A stretch of 64,000 nt of DNA from Budvicia diplopodorum (GCF_009800925.1 NZ_WOYF01000001.1:434001-498000), one strand, 5' to 3'; positions 22,740 to 31,199 are shown, counted from the first letter of the stretch. Numbers and translations are program-made. Notes: generated from the sequence alone by a model not told the origin.

Positions 22740-23414
22740 TTAAATTTCGTCTGGCGTACGCAGATTAGTTACCGCAATACGCTCACCGCGCTTGCGCTCT
22801 TTTTCTGACTGCATATCTGCGCGATACACGCCCTGCTCACCCACAACCCATGAAAGCGGACGACGCTCTTTACCAATCGATTCTTGTAATAATAATAGCG
22901 CTTGCATGTAGGCTTCAGGGCGAGGCGGACAGCCGGGAATATAAACGTCAACCGGTAAAAATTTATCAACGCCCTGAACCACGGAATAAATATCGTACAT
23001 GCCGCCCGAGTTTGCACAGGCGCCCATTGAGATAACCCACTTAGGCTCAAGCATTTGCTCATATAAACGCTGGATTACCGGTGCCATTTTGACAAAACAG
23101 GTACCGGCAACCACCATGAAGTCGGCCTGACGCGGAGAAGCACGCAGCACTTCGGCACCAAAGCGTGAAATATCGTGAACGGCGGTAAACGACGTTACCA
23201 TTTCAACGTAACAACAAGAGAGGCCAAAGTTGAAAGGCCAAAGAGAGTTTTTACGCCCCCAGTTAACGACATCGTTCAGGGCGGTGTCGAGCTTGCCCAT
23301 ATAGATACCTTTATGGACATCTTGCTCTAGAGGATCGGCGACGATTTCCTGCTTTTGGAGCGGATAACGATCGTTTTCACCGTCAATATCTACGCGAGTG
23401 AGCGTATATTTCAT
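22740..23414 (-). CDS. nuoB: NADH-quinone oxidoreductase subunit B
   Basis: 224-residue subunit holding the terminal N2 cluster next to the quinone pocket. Ligands are the adjacent Cys pair in [10 protein letters not shown] (about residues 67-68), the Cys in [13 protein letters not shown] and that in [11 protein letters not shown]. The ATG after GAGG with seven-base spacing is taken as the start; a TTG two codons upstream is less likely. It lies 15 bases after nuoA. Confidence 0.98.
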   Translation of the reverse strand: MKYTLTRVDIDGENDRYPLQKQEIVADPLEQDVHKGIYMGKLDTALNDVVNWGRKNSLWPFNFGLSCCYVEMVTSFTAVHDISRFGAEVLRASPRQADFMVVAGTCFVKMAPVIQRLYEQMLEPKWVISMGACANSGGMYDIYSVVQGVDKFLPVDVYIPGCPPRPEAYMQALLLLQESIGKERRPLSWVVGEQGVYRADMQSEKERKRGERIAVTNLRTPDEI

Positions 23415-23429
23415 CTTCAAGCCTCGCTG

Positions 23430-23861
23430 TTACTGAAAATTGCTAGGAGTATTATTTGTGTTTTTTAGCTGGCGTTTGGAGCGCTGAGGCGTCCAGTCAA
23501 GTGCACCAATGCGCACTAAATAAAACAGTCCGGCTAAAAGAACAAAAATGAAAATGGCAGCTTCGATAAAGCCAATCCAGCCGCTTTCACGAACGGAGAC
23601 CGACCATGCAAACAGATAGAGGGCTTCAACATCGAAGATGACGAAAAACATGGCAACCAGATAGAATTTAGCAGAAAGGCGCAGTCGCGCTGACCCTACC
23701 GCATCAATACCCGATTCATAAGGCGTATTCTTGGTTCTTGCCCTGGCACGTCCACCGAGGAAGTACGCACCAACCAACATTAAGGCACACAGGCCCAGCG
23801 CTACGACAAGGAATACGGCAAAAGCCCAATGATGGGCAGCAACTTCAGTACTTGTAGGCAT
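23430..23861 (-). CDS. nuoA: NADH-quinone oxidoreductase subunit A
   Basis: 143-residue first subunit of the operon with three membrane helices (E. coli 147). The family loop around [20 protein letters not shown] and the acidic helix [16 protein letters not shown] are intact. As the promoter-proximal gene it is preceded by a 1-kb non-coding stretch, where the nuo promoter should lie. Confidence 0.97.
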   Translation of the reverse strand: MPTSTEVAAHHWAFAVFLVVALGLCALMLVGAYFLGGRARARTKNTPYESGIDAVGSARLRLSAKFYLVAMFFVIFDVEALYLFAWSVSVRESGWIGFIEAAIFIFVLLAGLFYLVRIGALDWTPQRSKRQLKNTNNTPSNFQ

Positions 23862-24016
23862 ATGCTCTTACTACTCTTAAAAATAGTATTTACCGGATTA
23901 CTTTGCTTAGCCAATCCGATGACTATGTCGATTAAAGGGAAAAAAACGTCCATACCCAAAAGCGGTTCATTATCTTATGCAATGATTAGTGTGGCGCCCT
24001 ACTCTTTTAGGTAACA

Positions 24017-24036
24017 TTTTGTCAACGTCGACAAAA
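24017..24036. promoter_or_regulatory. inverted repeat upstream of nuoA
   Basis: TTTTGTC and GACAAAA arms, perfectly complementary, around a six-base spacer AACGTC, about 155 bases before the nuoA start. The size suits a dimeric repressor or activator. No known regulator consensus was recognised, so the role is open. Confidence 0.3.
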
Positions 24037-24376
24037 CATTTATCAATACAAGTCACAAAAAGAACTCAATAACCTCTGCTACCAACTAAATCGAGTCAGC
24101 AAAATAAATAGAGCGACTCAACCAGCCCGCTATTTTGACAGAAATAGATATTTTTATCACCTCTGTAACAGGTTTTTTTCTTTGAGGCAGAGCACAGGAA
24201 TAAACATTTCTTACATAAAAATAGATAAATACATAAATTTCTCAGTCATTGGTTTTGTGTGTCACTGCATCTTTTTAAGCATAGACGGTGATGTGCTGTT
24301 CGCATAGCTAAACGACCAACGATCGAAAAAAATTTTAGCATAAAGAAAGGCGGCGATTAGCCACCTTTCTAATACA

Positions 24377-24478
24377 TTACGATAACATTAAAGCGTTAGG
24401 CCAGCCCAAATCGACAAAGCTCATCGCTACGTTGATTATTGCGGCCATGACCGTAGGAATAACCGGTAATACAAACAT
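24377..24478 (-). pseudogene. remnant resembling a DUF2798-type small membrane protein
   Basis: A 33-codon frame reads MFVLPVIPTVMAAIINV followed by AMSFVDLGWPNALMLS and a stop. A frame change just after the stop continues VLERWLIAAFLYAK to about 24330. The order hydrophobic helix, F-V-x-L-G-W, then R-W-L-x-A-F resembles my recollection of the first and second helices of DUF2798 proteins (usually about 75 residues). No ribosome site precedes it, and it has a stop codon five codons upstream. Could be chance. Confidence 0.3.
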
Positions 24479-24747
24479 TCTTTGAATAGATTAACCATAA
24501 TGAGTTACTTCACCTGATTTATCCGGCTAAATACTAAACAATCATCGGTAAAAATGCGTATAAACCAATGAATAACCTTATCCGGCTCAACGATCAATAA
24601 TGGGCTTAATGATACTTTATGGTTTTAACATCCATTAAATAAGTTAAATACAGTCATATAATTCACAAAAATCGCATCACACCCGAATAATTACATATTT
24701 TATGCTAAATCTATTGCGTTAACTTTATCAATCAAGGAGTATCCACC

Positions 24748-24816
24748 GTGACAGGCAATAGCATGGTTTTTTCATCAATCATTGAGATAAAAACCAATTT
24801 TACTCTTAGCATCTAA
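24748..24816 (+). CDS. possible short leader peptide (22 codons)
   Basis: A GTG codon eight bases after AAGGAG opens a frame reading VTGNSMVFSSIIEIKTNF and ending TLSI, 125 bases before the BrnQ-family gene. The ribosome site is strong for an intergenic region, but there is no run of branched-chain codons as in attenuator peptides, and no clear terminator/antiterminator pair follows. Function unknown; may not be translated. Confidence 0.25.
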   Translation: MTGNSMVFSSIIEIKTNFTLSI

Positions 24817-24940
24817 CGTTGAATGCCATATGAAGCGCTTATTGCCATAAAAATGAATAATTCAGTCCCATACTCGTCACTTACGCTCAGCTTTGGCGTA
24901 GTAAATATGGCGTTTTTGGTTGAAAAATAAAGGAAAAATC

Positions 24941-26323
24941 ATGAATCAGCGTTTAAGCCTGGCCGATACCATCGGCTTAGGTCTAATGACTTTCGCCTTC
25001 TTTTTGGGTGCAGGAAATATTATTTTTCCCCCGTTAGAAGGCCAGCTAGCCGGTAGCAATGTGTTATACGCCATGCTCGGGTTTTTAATGACTGCCGTAG
25101 GTCTCCCTCTGGTTTCTATTATTGCCGTGGCCCGGGTTGGCGGTGGTTTACCCGCGATGACCACCGATCTGCCGAAAGGTACCGGAACCTTCGCTGCCAT
25201 ATTACTGTTTATTATCATCGGCCCGGCATTTGCCACGCCGCGAACCGGCCTGGTCGCTTATGAAATGGCCATCAAGCCGCTATTAGGCAGCTACAATATT
25301 GCCGACAGCCAATTCTATATATCGGCGCTAAACGTTACGCTGGACCGAACTCAGGCTATCATTACGACGCTGTTCTTTGTTGTGACGCTGATGTTTTCAT
25401 GGAGCCGGGGAAAGCTGATTGATAACATCGGAAAAATACTCACTCCTGCGCTATTTTTACTGCTTATTTGTCTGGCAGTCGGCGTGGCTGTCGCACCACA
25501 GGGTGATATTATTGCCCCAGTGGAAAGCTATAAAGACACGGCATTCAGCAAAGGTTTTATCGGTGGCTATAACACCATGGATACCTTCGCCGCACTGATG
25601 TTTGGCATGCTGTTAGTTGACGTACTTCGCGGTAAAGGCGTTACCGAACAAAGCGCTACCTACAAATATTTAGTGATCGCCGGTTTCATTGCCGCAGCAG
25701 GATTAGCCTTTGTCTACATATCCCTCTTCTGGCTGGGAGCAACATCGTCAACGGTTGCACCAGACGCCGCTAACGGCGGAGTAGTTCTGGCGGCTTACGT
25801 TCAGGCGCTTTTCGGGCAACCGGGGCAATGGATTCTGTCGTGGGTTGTTATGCTGGCCTGTTTAACTACGGCGGTAGGACTAGTAAGCGCCTGCGCTGAT
25901 TACTTCTCAACGCTAACGCCATTACGCTATCGCCAGTGGGTGATTCTGCTTTGTATTATCTGCGCTACGGTGGCTAACGTTGGTTTAAGCCAGCTGATAG
26001 CCCTGTCAGTACCGGTTTTATTAGCGCTATACCCGCTGACTATTGCGTTAGTAGCCCTCACCTTCATTCGTCGTTGGTTGCCAAACCCTAAGTACGCGTT
26101 TCGTACCGTTATGTTTGTCGCGCTGATTTTCAGCCTGCTAGACGGCATTCGTGGCATTGAAGCGTTGAAAAACGTAGGATGGATTAAATACCTGCTTGAT
26201 GCCCAAACCACGTATATGCCTTTGGCCGATCAGGGAATGGCGTGGGTGCTGCCGACGGCAATTATTATGGCGCTGTCGTTCCTGATTCCGGCGTCTAAAA
26301 AGCCGGTGCTGGAAAATCAATAG
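24941..26323 (+). CDS. brnQ: branched-chain amino acid carrier, BrnQ family
   Basis: 460-residue inner-membrane carrier of the LIVCS family with about 12 helices. The signature FFLGAGNIIFPP (about residue 20) and GGYNTMDTFAALMFGMLLVD match BrnQ, which imports Leu, Ile and Val with Na+ or H+. Identity to E. coli BrnQ looks moderate and the location next to nuo is not that of E. coli brnQ, so this may be a paralogue. The ATG after AGGAAA is chosen. A strong terminator follows at once, so it forms a single-gene unit. Confidence 0.85.
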   Translation: MNQRLSLADTIGLGLMTFAFFLGAGNIIFPPLEGQLAGSNVLYAMLGFLMTAVGLPLVSIIAVARVGGGLPAMTTDLPKGTGTFAAILLFIIIGPAFATPRTGLVAYEMAIKPLLGSYNIADSQFYISALNVTLDRTQAIITTLFFVVTLMFSWSRGKLIDNIGKILTPALFLLLICLAVGVAVAPQGDIIAPVESYKDTAFSKGFIGGYNTMDTFAALMFGMLLVDVLRGKGVTEQSATYKYLVIAGFIAAAGLAFVYISLFWLGATSSTVAPDAANGGVVLAAYVQALFGQPGQWILSWVVMLACLTTAVGLVSACADYFSTLTPLRYRQWVILLCIICATVANVGLSQLIALSVPVLLALYPLTIALVALTFIRRWLPNPKYAFRTVMFVALIFSLLDGIRGIEALKNVGWIKYLLDAQTTYMPLADQGMAWVLPTAIIMALSFLIPASKKPVLENQ

Positions 26324-26350
26324 CCCAGCAAAAAGCCTTATTTGATGGTA

Positions 26351-26377
26351 AAAAGCAGCGGAAACGCTGCTTTTTTT
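26351..26377 (+). terminator. rho-independent terminator of brnQ
   Basis: AAAAGCAGCG, loop GAAA, CGCTGCTTTTTTT: a perfect stem with a tetraloop and a seven-T run, 28 bases after the brnQ stop codon. Confidence 0.93.
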
Positions 26378-26393
26378 ACTTTTCAGCCCTTCT

Positions 26394-26518
26394 GTATATA
26401 CATATCCCTATTTACCCCGATAAAACGCCAAATAATATTTTTATTGAGGAAATATCCATCATCCACTTGTAAAGGCGTATATCCGAATGTAATATTCACC
26501 ATATACAATGGTATATAC
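26394..26518. promoter_or_regulatory. GTATAT-type palindromes upstream of alaA
   Basis: Four occurrences of GTATAT/ATATAC lie in the 145 bases before the alaA start: the self-palindrome GTATATAC at 26394-26401, a half site at 26477-26482, and the inverted repeat ATATACAATGGTATAT at 26501-26516, whose right arm is itself part of GTATATAC (26511-26518). The last ends 19 bases before the start codon, across the likely promoter or leader. Because AlaA here carries an antitoxin-like DNA-binding domain, these are candidate autoregulatory operators. Confidence 0.4.
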
Positions 26519-26537
26519 AAAAATAAGGAAGCGTAGT

Positions 26538-28040
26538 ATGACGATCTCAAACGAATGGATAGACCTTGCATCGTTTAAAAGCGGTAACTCTCAGGCACTA
26601 CGTTTAAAGAAAGAGCTATTAGACGCCGCACCAGCCTTCGCTTCCGGTGCCACCCTACGGTTATTATCCGACAGTACTGGCATTATCGTCGCGTCAGAAG
26701 AAAACCAAACTGAATCTAAAAGCGATAACCCGATGGTAACCGCCATGCTGGATGCCGCCGAGCACAGCCTGACGGCGCCTAAAATCATTCAAACCGGCGG
26801 CAAAGAGTCACCCGCAGTTGGTAATAATAAAGCCATCGAGAAATCCAGAAAGCTGGACAACGTTTGCTATGACATTCGCGGACCGGTCCTAAAAGAAGCT
26901 AAGCGCCTGGAAGAAGAAGGCAATAAGGTTCTTAAGCTGAATATCGGTAACCCCGCCCCTTTCGGCTTTGAAGCTCCCGATGAAATTTTGGTCGACGTGA
27001 TCCGTAATCTGCCTACCGCTCAGGGTTACTGCGACTCTAAAGGTTTATACTCCGCCCGCAAAGCCATTATGCAACACTATCAGGCTCAGGGAATTATGGA
27101 CATTACCGTTGAGGATATTTATATCGGCAACGGTGTGTCCGAATTAATCGTGCAGGCGATGCAGGCTCTGCTAAATATTGGCGATGAAATGCTGATCCCG
27201 GCTCCCGACTATCCGCTTTGGACCGCCGCAGTTTCGCTTTCCGGTGGCAATGCCGTTCACTACATGTGCGACGAAGAAGCCGACTGGTTTCCGGATATCG
27301 ACGATATCCGCAAAAAGATTACCCCACGTACCCGCGGCATTGTGGTGATTAATCCAAACAACCCTACGGGCGCGGTTTACAGCAAAGAACTACTGATGGA
27401 AATCGTTGAGCTCGCCAGAGAACATAATCTGATTATTTTTTCCGATGAGATATACGATAAAATTCTTTATGACGACGCTCAGCATCACCCGATTGCCGCG
27501 CTGGCTCCGGACGTTTTAACCATTACCTTTAACGGCCTGTCTAAAACCTATCGGGTTGCTGGCTTCCGCCAAGGCTGGATGGTGTTAAGCGGCCCGAAAA
27601 AGCATGCAAAAGGCTATATTGAAGGTCTCGAAATGCTGGCGTCGATGCGCCTGTGTGCCAACGTACCAATGCAGCATGCTATTCAAACGGCGCTGGGCGG
27701 GTACCAAAGCATCAGTGAATTTATTCAACCGGGCGGCCGCCTGTATGAACAGCGTAATCGTGCGTGGGAACTGATCAATGATATACCGGGTGTATCCTGC
27801 GTGAAGCCGCGCGGTGCGCTGTATATGTTCCCGAAGATTGATGCGAAGAAGTTTAATATCCAGAATGACCAGAAGATGGTGCTTGACCTGTTATTACAGC
27901 AAAAAGTTTTGCTCGTGCAGGGTTCTGGCTTTAACTGGCCTTATCCGGATCACGTCCGAATTGTCACGCTACCGCACGTTGCCGAACTGGAAACCGCTAT
28001 CGGCAAGTTTGGTAAGTTCTTAGAAACCTATAGTCAATAG
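26538..28040 (+). CDS. alaA: alanine aminotransferase AlaA with N-terminal VapB/AbrB-like domain
   Basis: 500 residues. From about residue 99 (AIEKSRKLDNVCYDIRG) to the end it follows E. coli AlaA (405 residues), a PLP class I aminotransferase making alanine from pyruvate and glutamate; the PLP Lys is K336 in FNGLSKTYRVAGFRQG, and NPNNPTGAVYS is present. Residues 1-52 are extra: ASFKSGNSQALRLKKEL closely resembles the swapped-hairpin DNA-binding core of VapB/MazE-type antitoxins, and a low-complexity linker (53-98) follows. There is no ATG, GTG or TTG in frame at the usual AlaA start, so the extension appears to be translated. Start chosen at the ATG ten bases after AAGGA; an ATG ten codons upstream (26508) is possible. 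No toxin gene is adjacent. Confidence 0.92.
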   Translation: MTISNEWIDLASFKSGNSQALRLKKELLDAAPAFASGATLRLLSDSTGIIVASEENQTESKSDNPMVTAMLDAAEHSLTAPKIIQTGGKESPAVGNNKAIEKSRKLDNVCYDIRGPVLKEAKRLEEEGNKVLKLNIGNPAPFGFEAPDEILVDVIRNLPTAQGYCDSKGLYSARKAIMQHYQAQGIMDITVEDIYIGNGVSELIVQAMQALLNIGDEMLIPAPDYPLWTAAVSLSGGNAVHYMCDEEADWFPDIDDIRKKITPRTRGIVVINPNNPTGAVYSKELLMEIVELAREHNLIIFSDEIYDKILYDDAQHHPIAALAPDVLTITFNGLSKTYRVAGFRQGWMVLSGPKKHAKGYIEGLEMLASMRLCANVPMQHAIQTALGGYQSISEFIQPGGRLYEQRNRAWELINDIPGVSCVKPRGALYMFPKIDAKKFNIQNDQKMVLDLLLQQKVLLVQGSGFNWPYPDHVRIVTLPHVAELETAIGKFGKFLETYSQ

Positions 28041-28059
28041 CGCCACGGTTCATGCATAT

Positions 28060-28080
28060 GGCGGTGATAGCTTCACCGCC
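28060..28080 (+). terminator. hairpin after alaA
   Basis: GGCGGTGA, loop TAGCT, TCACCGCC followed by ATTATTAT, 20 bases after the alaA stop. The stem is strong and the T-run weak, so termination may be partial. Confidence 0.6.
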
Positions 28081-28181
28081 ATTATTATCGGATGAATAAA
28101 TTCCCACTTTCAATTTGCACTTCGCGCCATAACTCCCCACAATCAAGCCTTCTTTTTGTTGTTTGCTCCATCGAGGTCATT

Positions 28182-28787
28182 ATGAGCCAGAACCAAAGCC
28201 ACTTTTTTGCCTATTTATCACGACTAAAGCTAATTAGCCGCTGGCCTCTGATGCGTAATGTCCGTACTGAAAATGTCTCAGAGCATAGCCTTCAGGTCGC
28301 CTTCGTTGCGCATGCGCTGGCGGTGATTAAAAACCGGAAATTTAACGGCAACGTCAATCAAGACAGGGTCGCCCTGCTGGCGATGTACCACGATGCCAGC
28401 GAAGTGCTCACCGGCGATCTGCCCACGCCTATCAAGTACTACAACCCCCAGATTGCCCACGAATATAAAAAAATTGAAAAAGTCGCACAACAAAAGCTGA
28501 TTGAAATGCTGCCTGAAGAAATTCAGGAGGACTTCCGCCATATTCTGGATGATAGCTATTACACTGAAGATGAAAAACTGGTGGTCAAACAGGCTGACGC
28601 GTTGTGCGCCTATCTGAAAAGTCTGGAAGAGCTGTCAGCCGGAAACAACGAATTTAAGCTGGCTAAAAAGCGGCTGGAAAAAACTCTAAAGCTCAGAGCC
28701 AGCCCGGAAATGGACTATTTTATTAAGGTATTTGTCCCGAGCTTCAGCCTCTCGCTAGATGAAATTAGTCAAGATAGTCAGATGTAA
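28182..28787 (+). CDS. yfbR: 5'-deoxynucleotidase YfbR
   Basis: 201-residue HD-domain phosphohydrolase (E. coli 199) that dephosphorylates deoxynucleoside 5'-monophosphates. Metal ligands are H35 in [11 protein letters not shown] and H70-D71 in [10 protein letters not shown], with a later Asp in [11 protein letters not shown]. The ATG after GAGG is used; an in-frame upstream ATG at 28092 adds unconserved residues. It follows alaA as in E. coli. Confidence 0.95.
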   Translation: MSQNQSHFFAYLSRLKLISRWPLMRNVRTENVSEHSLQVAFVAHALAVIKNRKFNGNVNQDRVALLAMYHDASEVLTGDLPTPIKYYNPQIAHEYKKIEKVAQQKLIEMLPEEIQEDFRHILDDSYYTEDEKLVVKQADALCAYLKSLEELSAGNNEFKLAKKRLEKTLKLRASPEMDYFIKVFVPSFSLSLDEISQDSQM

Positions 28788-28803
28788 CCCCTCGCAAGAG
28801 ATA

Positions 28804-28836
28804 CCTTCAGAAGCTATGAGCATATCGTTCTGAAGG
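28804..28836. terminator. hairpin between convergent yfbR and ABC permease genes
   Basis: CCTTCAGAA and TTCTGAAGG arms (nine perfect pairs) with a 15-base loop, in the 62-base gap between convergent genes. No long T-run on either side; probably a bidirectional barrier. Confidence 0.5.
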
Positions 28837-28849
28837 TTATCCGGATGTA

Positions 28850-30013
28850 TCAGTTCTGCGCTCTTAATGCCTGAGCTGGCGAATAACGGTAGGTCGTCAA
28901 CGCCGGAATCAGTAGGATCAAACCTAAAATACACCAGAGCGACAGAATGAATAATCCATCGCTGCCGGTCAGGGTCACCGGTAACTTCATGCCATAAAGC
29001 ATCGAGACGCGAGAAGATATCCATAACGCGGCTAAATATCCGGTTCCGACCCCGAGAATGATGCCACTGGTGACCATAGACATCAGCCCAATCCAGACTA
29101 AACCGACAATACCACGGCGCGGCGCGCCAAAGGCTCTCAGCGCTCCCAACTGACGTTTGCGTTGTTCAAGATGAATAACCACCACCAGCAGCATAGCAAT
29201 AACCACCAGAATTTGGGCTCCAATGGCTATCGATGAAATCACCTGACGCGCATCTCCCAGCGTACTGTACAAACGGGTCAGTATTTCGGCCGGGAAGACT
29301 GCCTGAGTTTCACCGCCCCGATATTGAGATCTTAACTGATAGGCTCCGGCAATCGTTTTGGGCTTAACCACCACCGCCGACACCCCGGGCATATTTTCGC
29401 CCTGCGCCTCTTGGTGATGTAATTCCCACACGGCTTCAATCGGAACCAATATTGCTTTATCCCACGCGTCGTTGGTGGCCGATAGAATACCGGTCACAGT
29501 GTAGGACGCATGTTCATGCTGATGGGCACCCTCCATACCGATCTGACCGTGTACCGGTACCACTTTATCGCCGATGGATAAGCCGGTTGAGGCACCGACA
29601 ATCGCATCCTGTCGCCGGTTAAAAACGCCGGAACCGGTGACAGCCTGTTGTCCAATAAGATGGTTATCAACCCCGATAACCGGCATCCCCATATAGCTAT
29701 CGCCCAACGCAATAGGCGCAGCGCGCTCGACCAAAGGATGACGTTTAAGCGCCGTAAGATACTTGCCTGACAGCAATGGTAAAGCGGATGGCTGGAGAAA
29801 TACCGTTGACAGTACCAGTTGGGTTTCGCTTCCGGCAGCGCCAATAATCAAATCAAAACGATCGGCGGCTCGGGCACTTCCTTCACGCAGTGCCCGTTCC
29901 TGCAAATTGATGACCATACTAAAGGCCACTGCGGCGGCGATTAGCAGGACTAATACCACCGCGCCGCCCCATAATCGCCTAAAGTCAGCGTAAATGATTT
30001 TCAACGGGATCAT
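28850..30013 (-). CDS. FtsX/MacB-type ABC transporter permease
   Basis: 387 residues with the FtsX architecture: one N-terminal membrane helix (about 16-36), a large periplasmic domain (about 40-255), then three helices (about 258-280, 305-330, 352-372) ending YRYSPAQALRAQN. The cytosolic coupling segment RKRQLGALRAFGAPRRGIV is typical. The periplasmic domain contains an HQHEH cluster (His164, 166, 168) that could bind metal. Such permeases drive mechanical or lipoprotein and efflux work rather than import. It overlaps the ATPase gene by four bases. The substrate is unknown; a link to metal supply for the phosphatase two genes upstream is speculative. Confidence 0.85.
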   Translation of the reverse strand: MIPLKIIYADFRRLWGGAVVLVLLIAAAVAFSMVINLQERALREGSARAADRFDLIIGAAGSETQLVLSTVFLQPSALPLLSGKYLTALKRHPLVERAAPIALGDSYMGMPVIGVDNHLIGQQAVTGSGVFNRRQDAIVGASTGLSIGDKVVPVHGQIGMEGAHQHEHASYTVTGILSATNDAWDKAILVPIEAVWELHHQEAQGENMPGVSAVVVKPKTIAGAYQLRSQYRGGETQAVFPAEILTRLYSTLGDARQVISSIAIGAQILVVIAMLLVVVIHLEQRKRQLGALRAFGAPRRGIVGLVWIGLMSMVTSGIILGVGTGYLAALWISSRVSMLYGMKLPVTLTGSDGLFILSLWCILGLILLIPALTTYRYSPAQALRAQN

Positions 30014-30699
30014 AGTCGTTTTCCTACGGTTGAATCCTGAATCGGGCGACCGGCATCCAGCAAAATATGACGACGCACGGTCTGAGATAACCGTAAATCA
30101 TGAGTAATACAAATCAGCGTCGCTTTGGATTCAGATGCCAGACGAGTAAGAAGCTTAATCACCTGCATGCCATTCTCGGCATCAAGGCTGGCGGTCGGCT
30201 CATCGGCAATAATAATGGGTGGAGACTGCAACAACGCCCGGGCAATGGCGACGCGCTGTTTCTCACCTCTGGAGAGTAAATCAACTGAAGTACCGTTATG
30301 CTCAACGCCCAATCTGGCGAGTAGCGCCTTCGCCTTTATTTTTAACGCTGCGGGTAAACGCCAGTGATAAAATTTTAGCGGAAGTAAAACGTTATCCAAC
30401 GCACTCAGGCCGGGATAAAGATGGAAATCTTGCATCACTAACCCAACGTTAGTGGCCCGCCAGCGATCCAACTTAGACTCAGAATAAGCGCCAATATCAA
30501 TACCGTCCCAGAAGACCTGCCCGCGTGCGCAGCGTTCCAACCCGCTGATGGCATTAACTAACGTGGTTTTTCCACTGCCAGAAACACCGCTAACCGCAAC
30601 CTGCAAACCGGAACGAATCACCAGATCGGGAATTTCCAGTATCGGCTCTGGCGTTCCATTGAACCGGACGCTCAGATGATTGATAAACAGTTCAGACAT
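30010..30699 (-). CDS. ABC transporter ATP-binding protein (MacB/LolD-like)
   Basis: 229-residue ATPase with Walker [10 protein letters not shown] (about residues 38-46), Q-loop [10 protein letters not shown], signature LLSRGEKQR (a variant of LSGGQ), Walker [10 protein letters not shown] and the switch His in ICITHD. It partners the FtsX-type permease, whose start lies inside its 3' end. Belongs to the LolD/MacB/FtsE group by sequence. Confidence 0.9.
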   Translation of the reverse strand: MSELFINHLSVRFNGTPEPILEIPDLVIRSGLQVAVSGVSGSGKTTLVNAISGLERCARGQVFWDGIDIGAYSESKLDRWRATNVGLVMQDFHLYPGLSALDNVLLPLKFYHWRLPAALKIKAKALLARLGVEHNGTSVDLLSRGEKQRVAIARALLQSPPIIIADEPTASLDAENGMQVIKLLTRLASESKATLICITHDLRLSQTVRRHILLDAGRPIQDSTVGKRL

Positions 30700-30713
30700 T
30701 CTATCCTCCCGGA

Positions 30714-31199
30714 TTATAGCGAGCTGAATTCAGCATTACGTAAACGTAGCTGGCTGATAAAGCCGGTTTCAGGATCTCGCCACGAACCATATTCCAGCGT
30801 TCCTTTCACCCGTATCATGCTGTTGTTTTGCACAAAGGTCTGACGTTCAGATAAATAGATCACTAAGATATCCTCGGGCCAGTCAGCGTCAGAAGAGCAA
30901 AAGGGACAGATCGCCATTGGCATTTTAGTTAATACAAAGAACTGAGATTCCGCTTTTAACGGCGGTGCCATAAATCCCTTAATTTCAACTTCACTACCGG
31001 CCAGTTTTTTAACCTCGTCTGAAAAAGTCAGGCCTAGAACGCCAACGTGGCTATAGAACCGATCGAACGTCAGGCTGGGCAATGCTTGCCCTTGGGCAGG
31101 CACTAGCCACAGGAAGAAAGCCAGTAGCATCGACGAAAAGAGAGAACGATAGAGAGAGCCGGAAAATCTCCAGCTCTGATTAAGGTAAGCCATTATCAT
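30714..31199 (-). CDS. secreted protein with C-x2-C motif, unknown
   Basis: 161 residues. A basic N terminus and a hydrophobic stretch (about 18-34, ending before PAQGQA) look like a signal peptide. The mature part has EIKGFMAPPLKAESQFFVLT and ICPFCSSDADWPED (Cys98, Cys101) then VIYLSERQ, and a beta-rich end (MIRVKGTLEYGSW). The pattern recalls DUF3299-like periplasmic proteins that occur beside FtsX-type ABC transporters in zinc-responsive Vibrio operons (from memory, unverified). It begins four bases after the phosphatase stop codon, so it belongs to the same transcript. Confidence 0.8.
   Translation of the reverse strand: MIMAYLNQSWRFSGSLYRSLFSSMLLAFFLWLVPAQGQALPSLTFDRFYSHVGVLGLTFSDEVKKLAGSEVEIKGFMAPPLKAESQFFVLTKMPMAICPFCSSDADWPEDILVIYLSERQTFVQNNSMIRVKGTLEYGSWRDPETGFISQLRLRNAEFSSL

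Larger units (their letters stand above)
23862..24940. other. nuoA-brnQ divergent intergenic region, lrhA absent
   Basis: About 1.08 kb with no intact gene, AT-rich, between divergently transcribed nuoA and the BrnQ-family gene. E. coli has the LysR regulator gene lrhA upstream of nuo; nothing resembling LrhA can be read here. Contents seen: a 7-bp-arm inverted repeat at 24017-24036, a degraded membrane-protein fragment at 24377-24478 on the minus strand, and a 22-codon reading frame with a good ribosome site at 24748-24816. It must also hold promoters for both flanking genes, which I could not assign. Confidence 0.7.

Noticed and set aside
26538-28040. A separate vapB antitoxin gene upstream of alaA, or a vapBC module
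   Set aside because: The frame is continuous with alaA, there is no stop codon between the parts, no start codon at the usual AlaA N terminus, and no PIN-domain toxin gene nearby.
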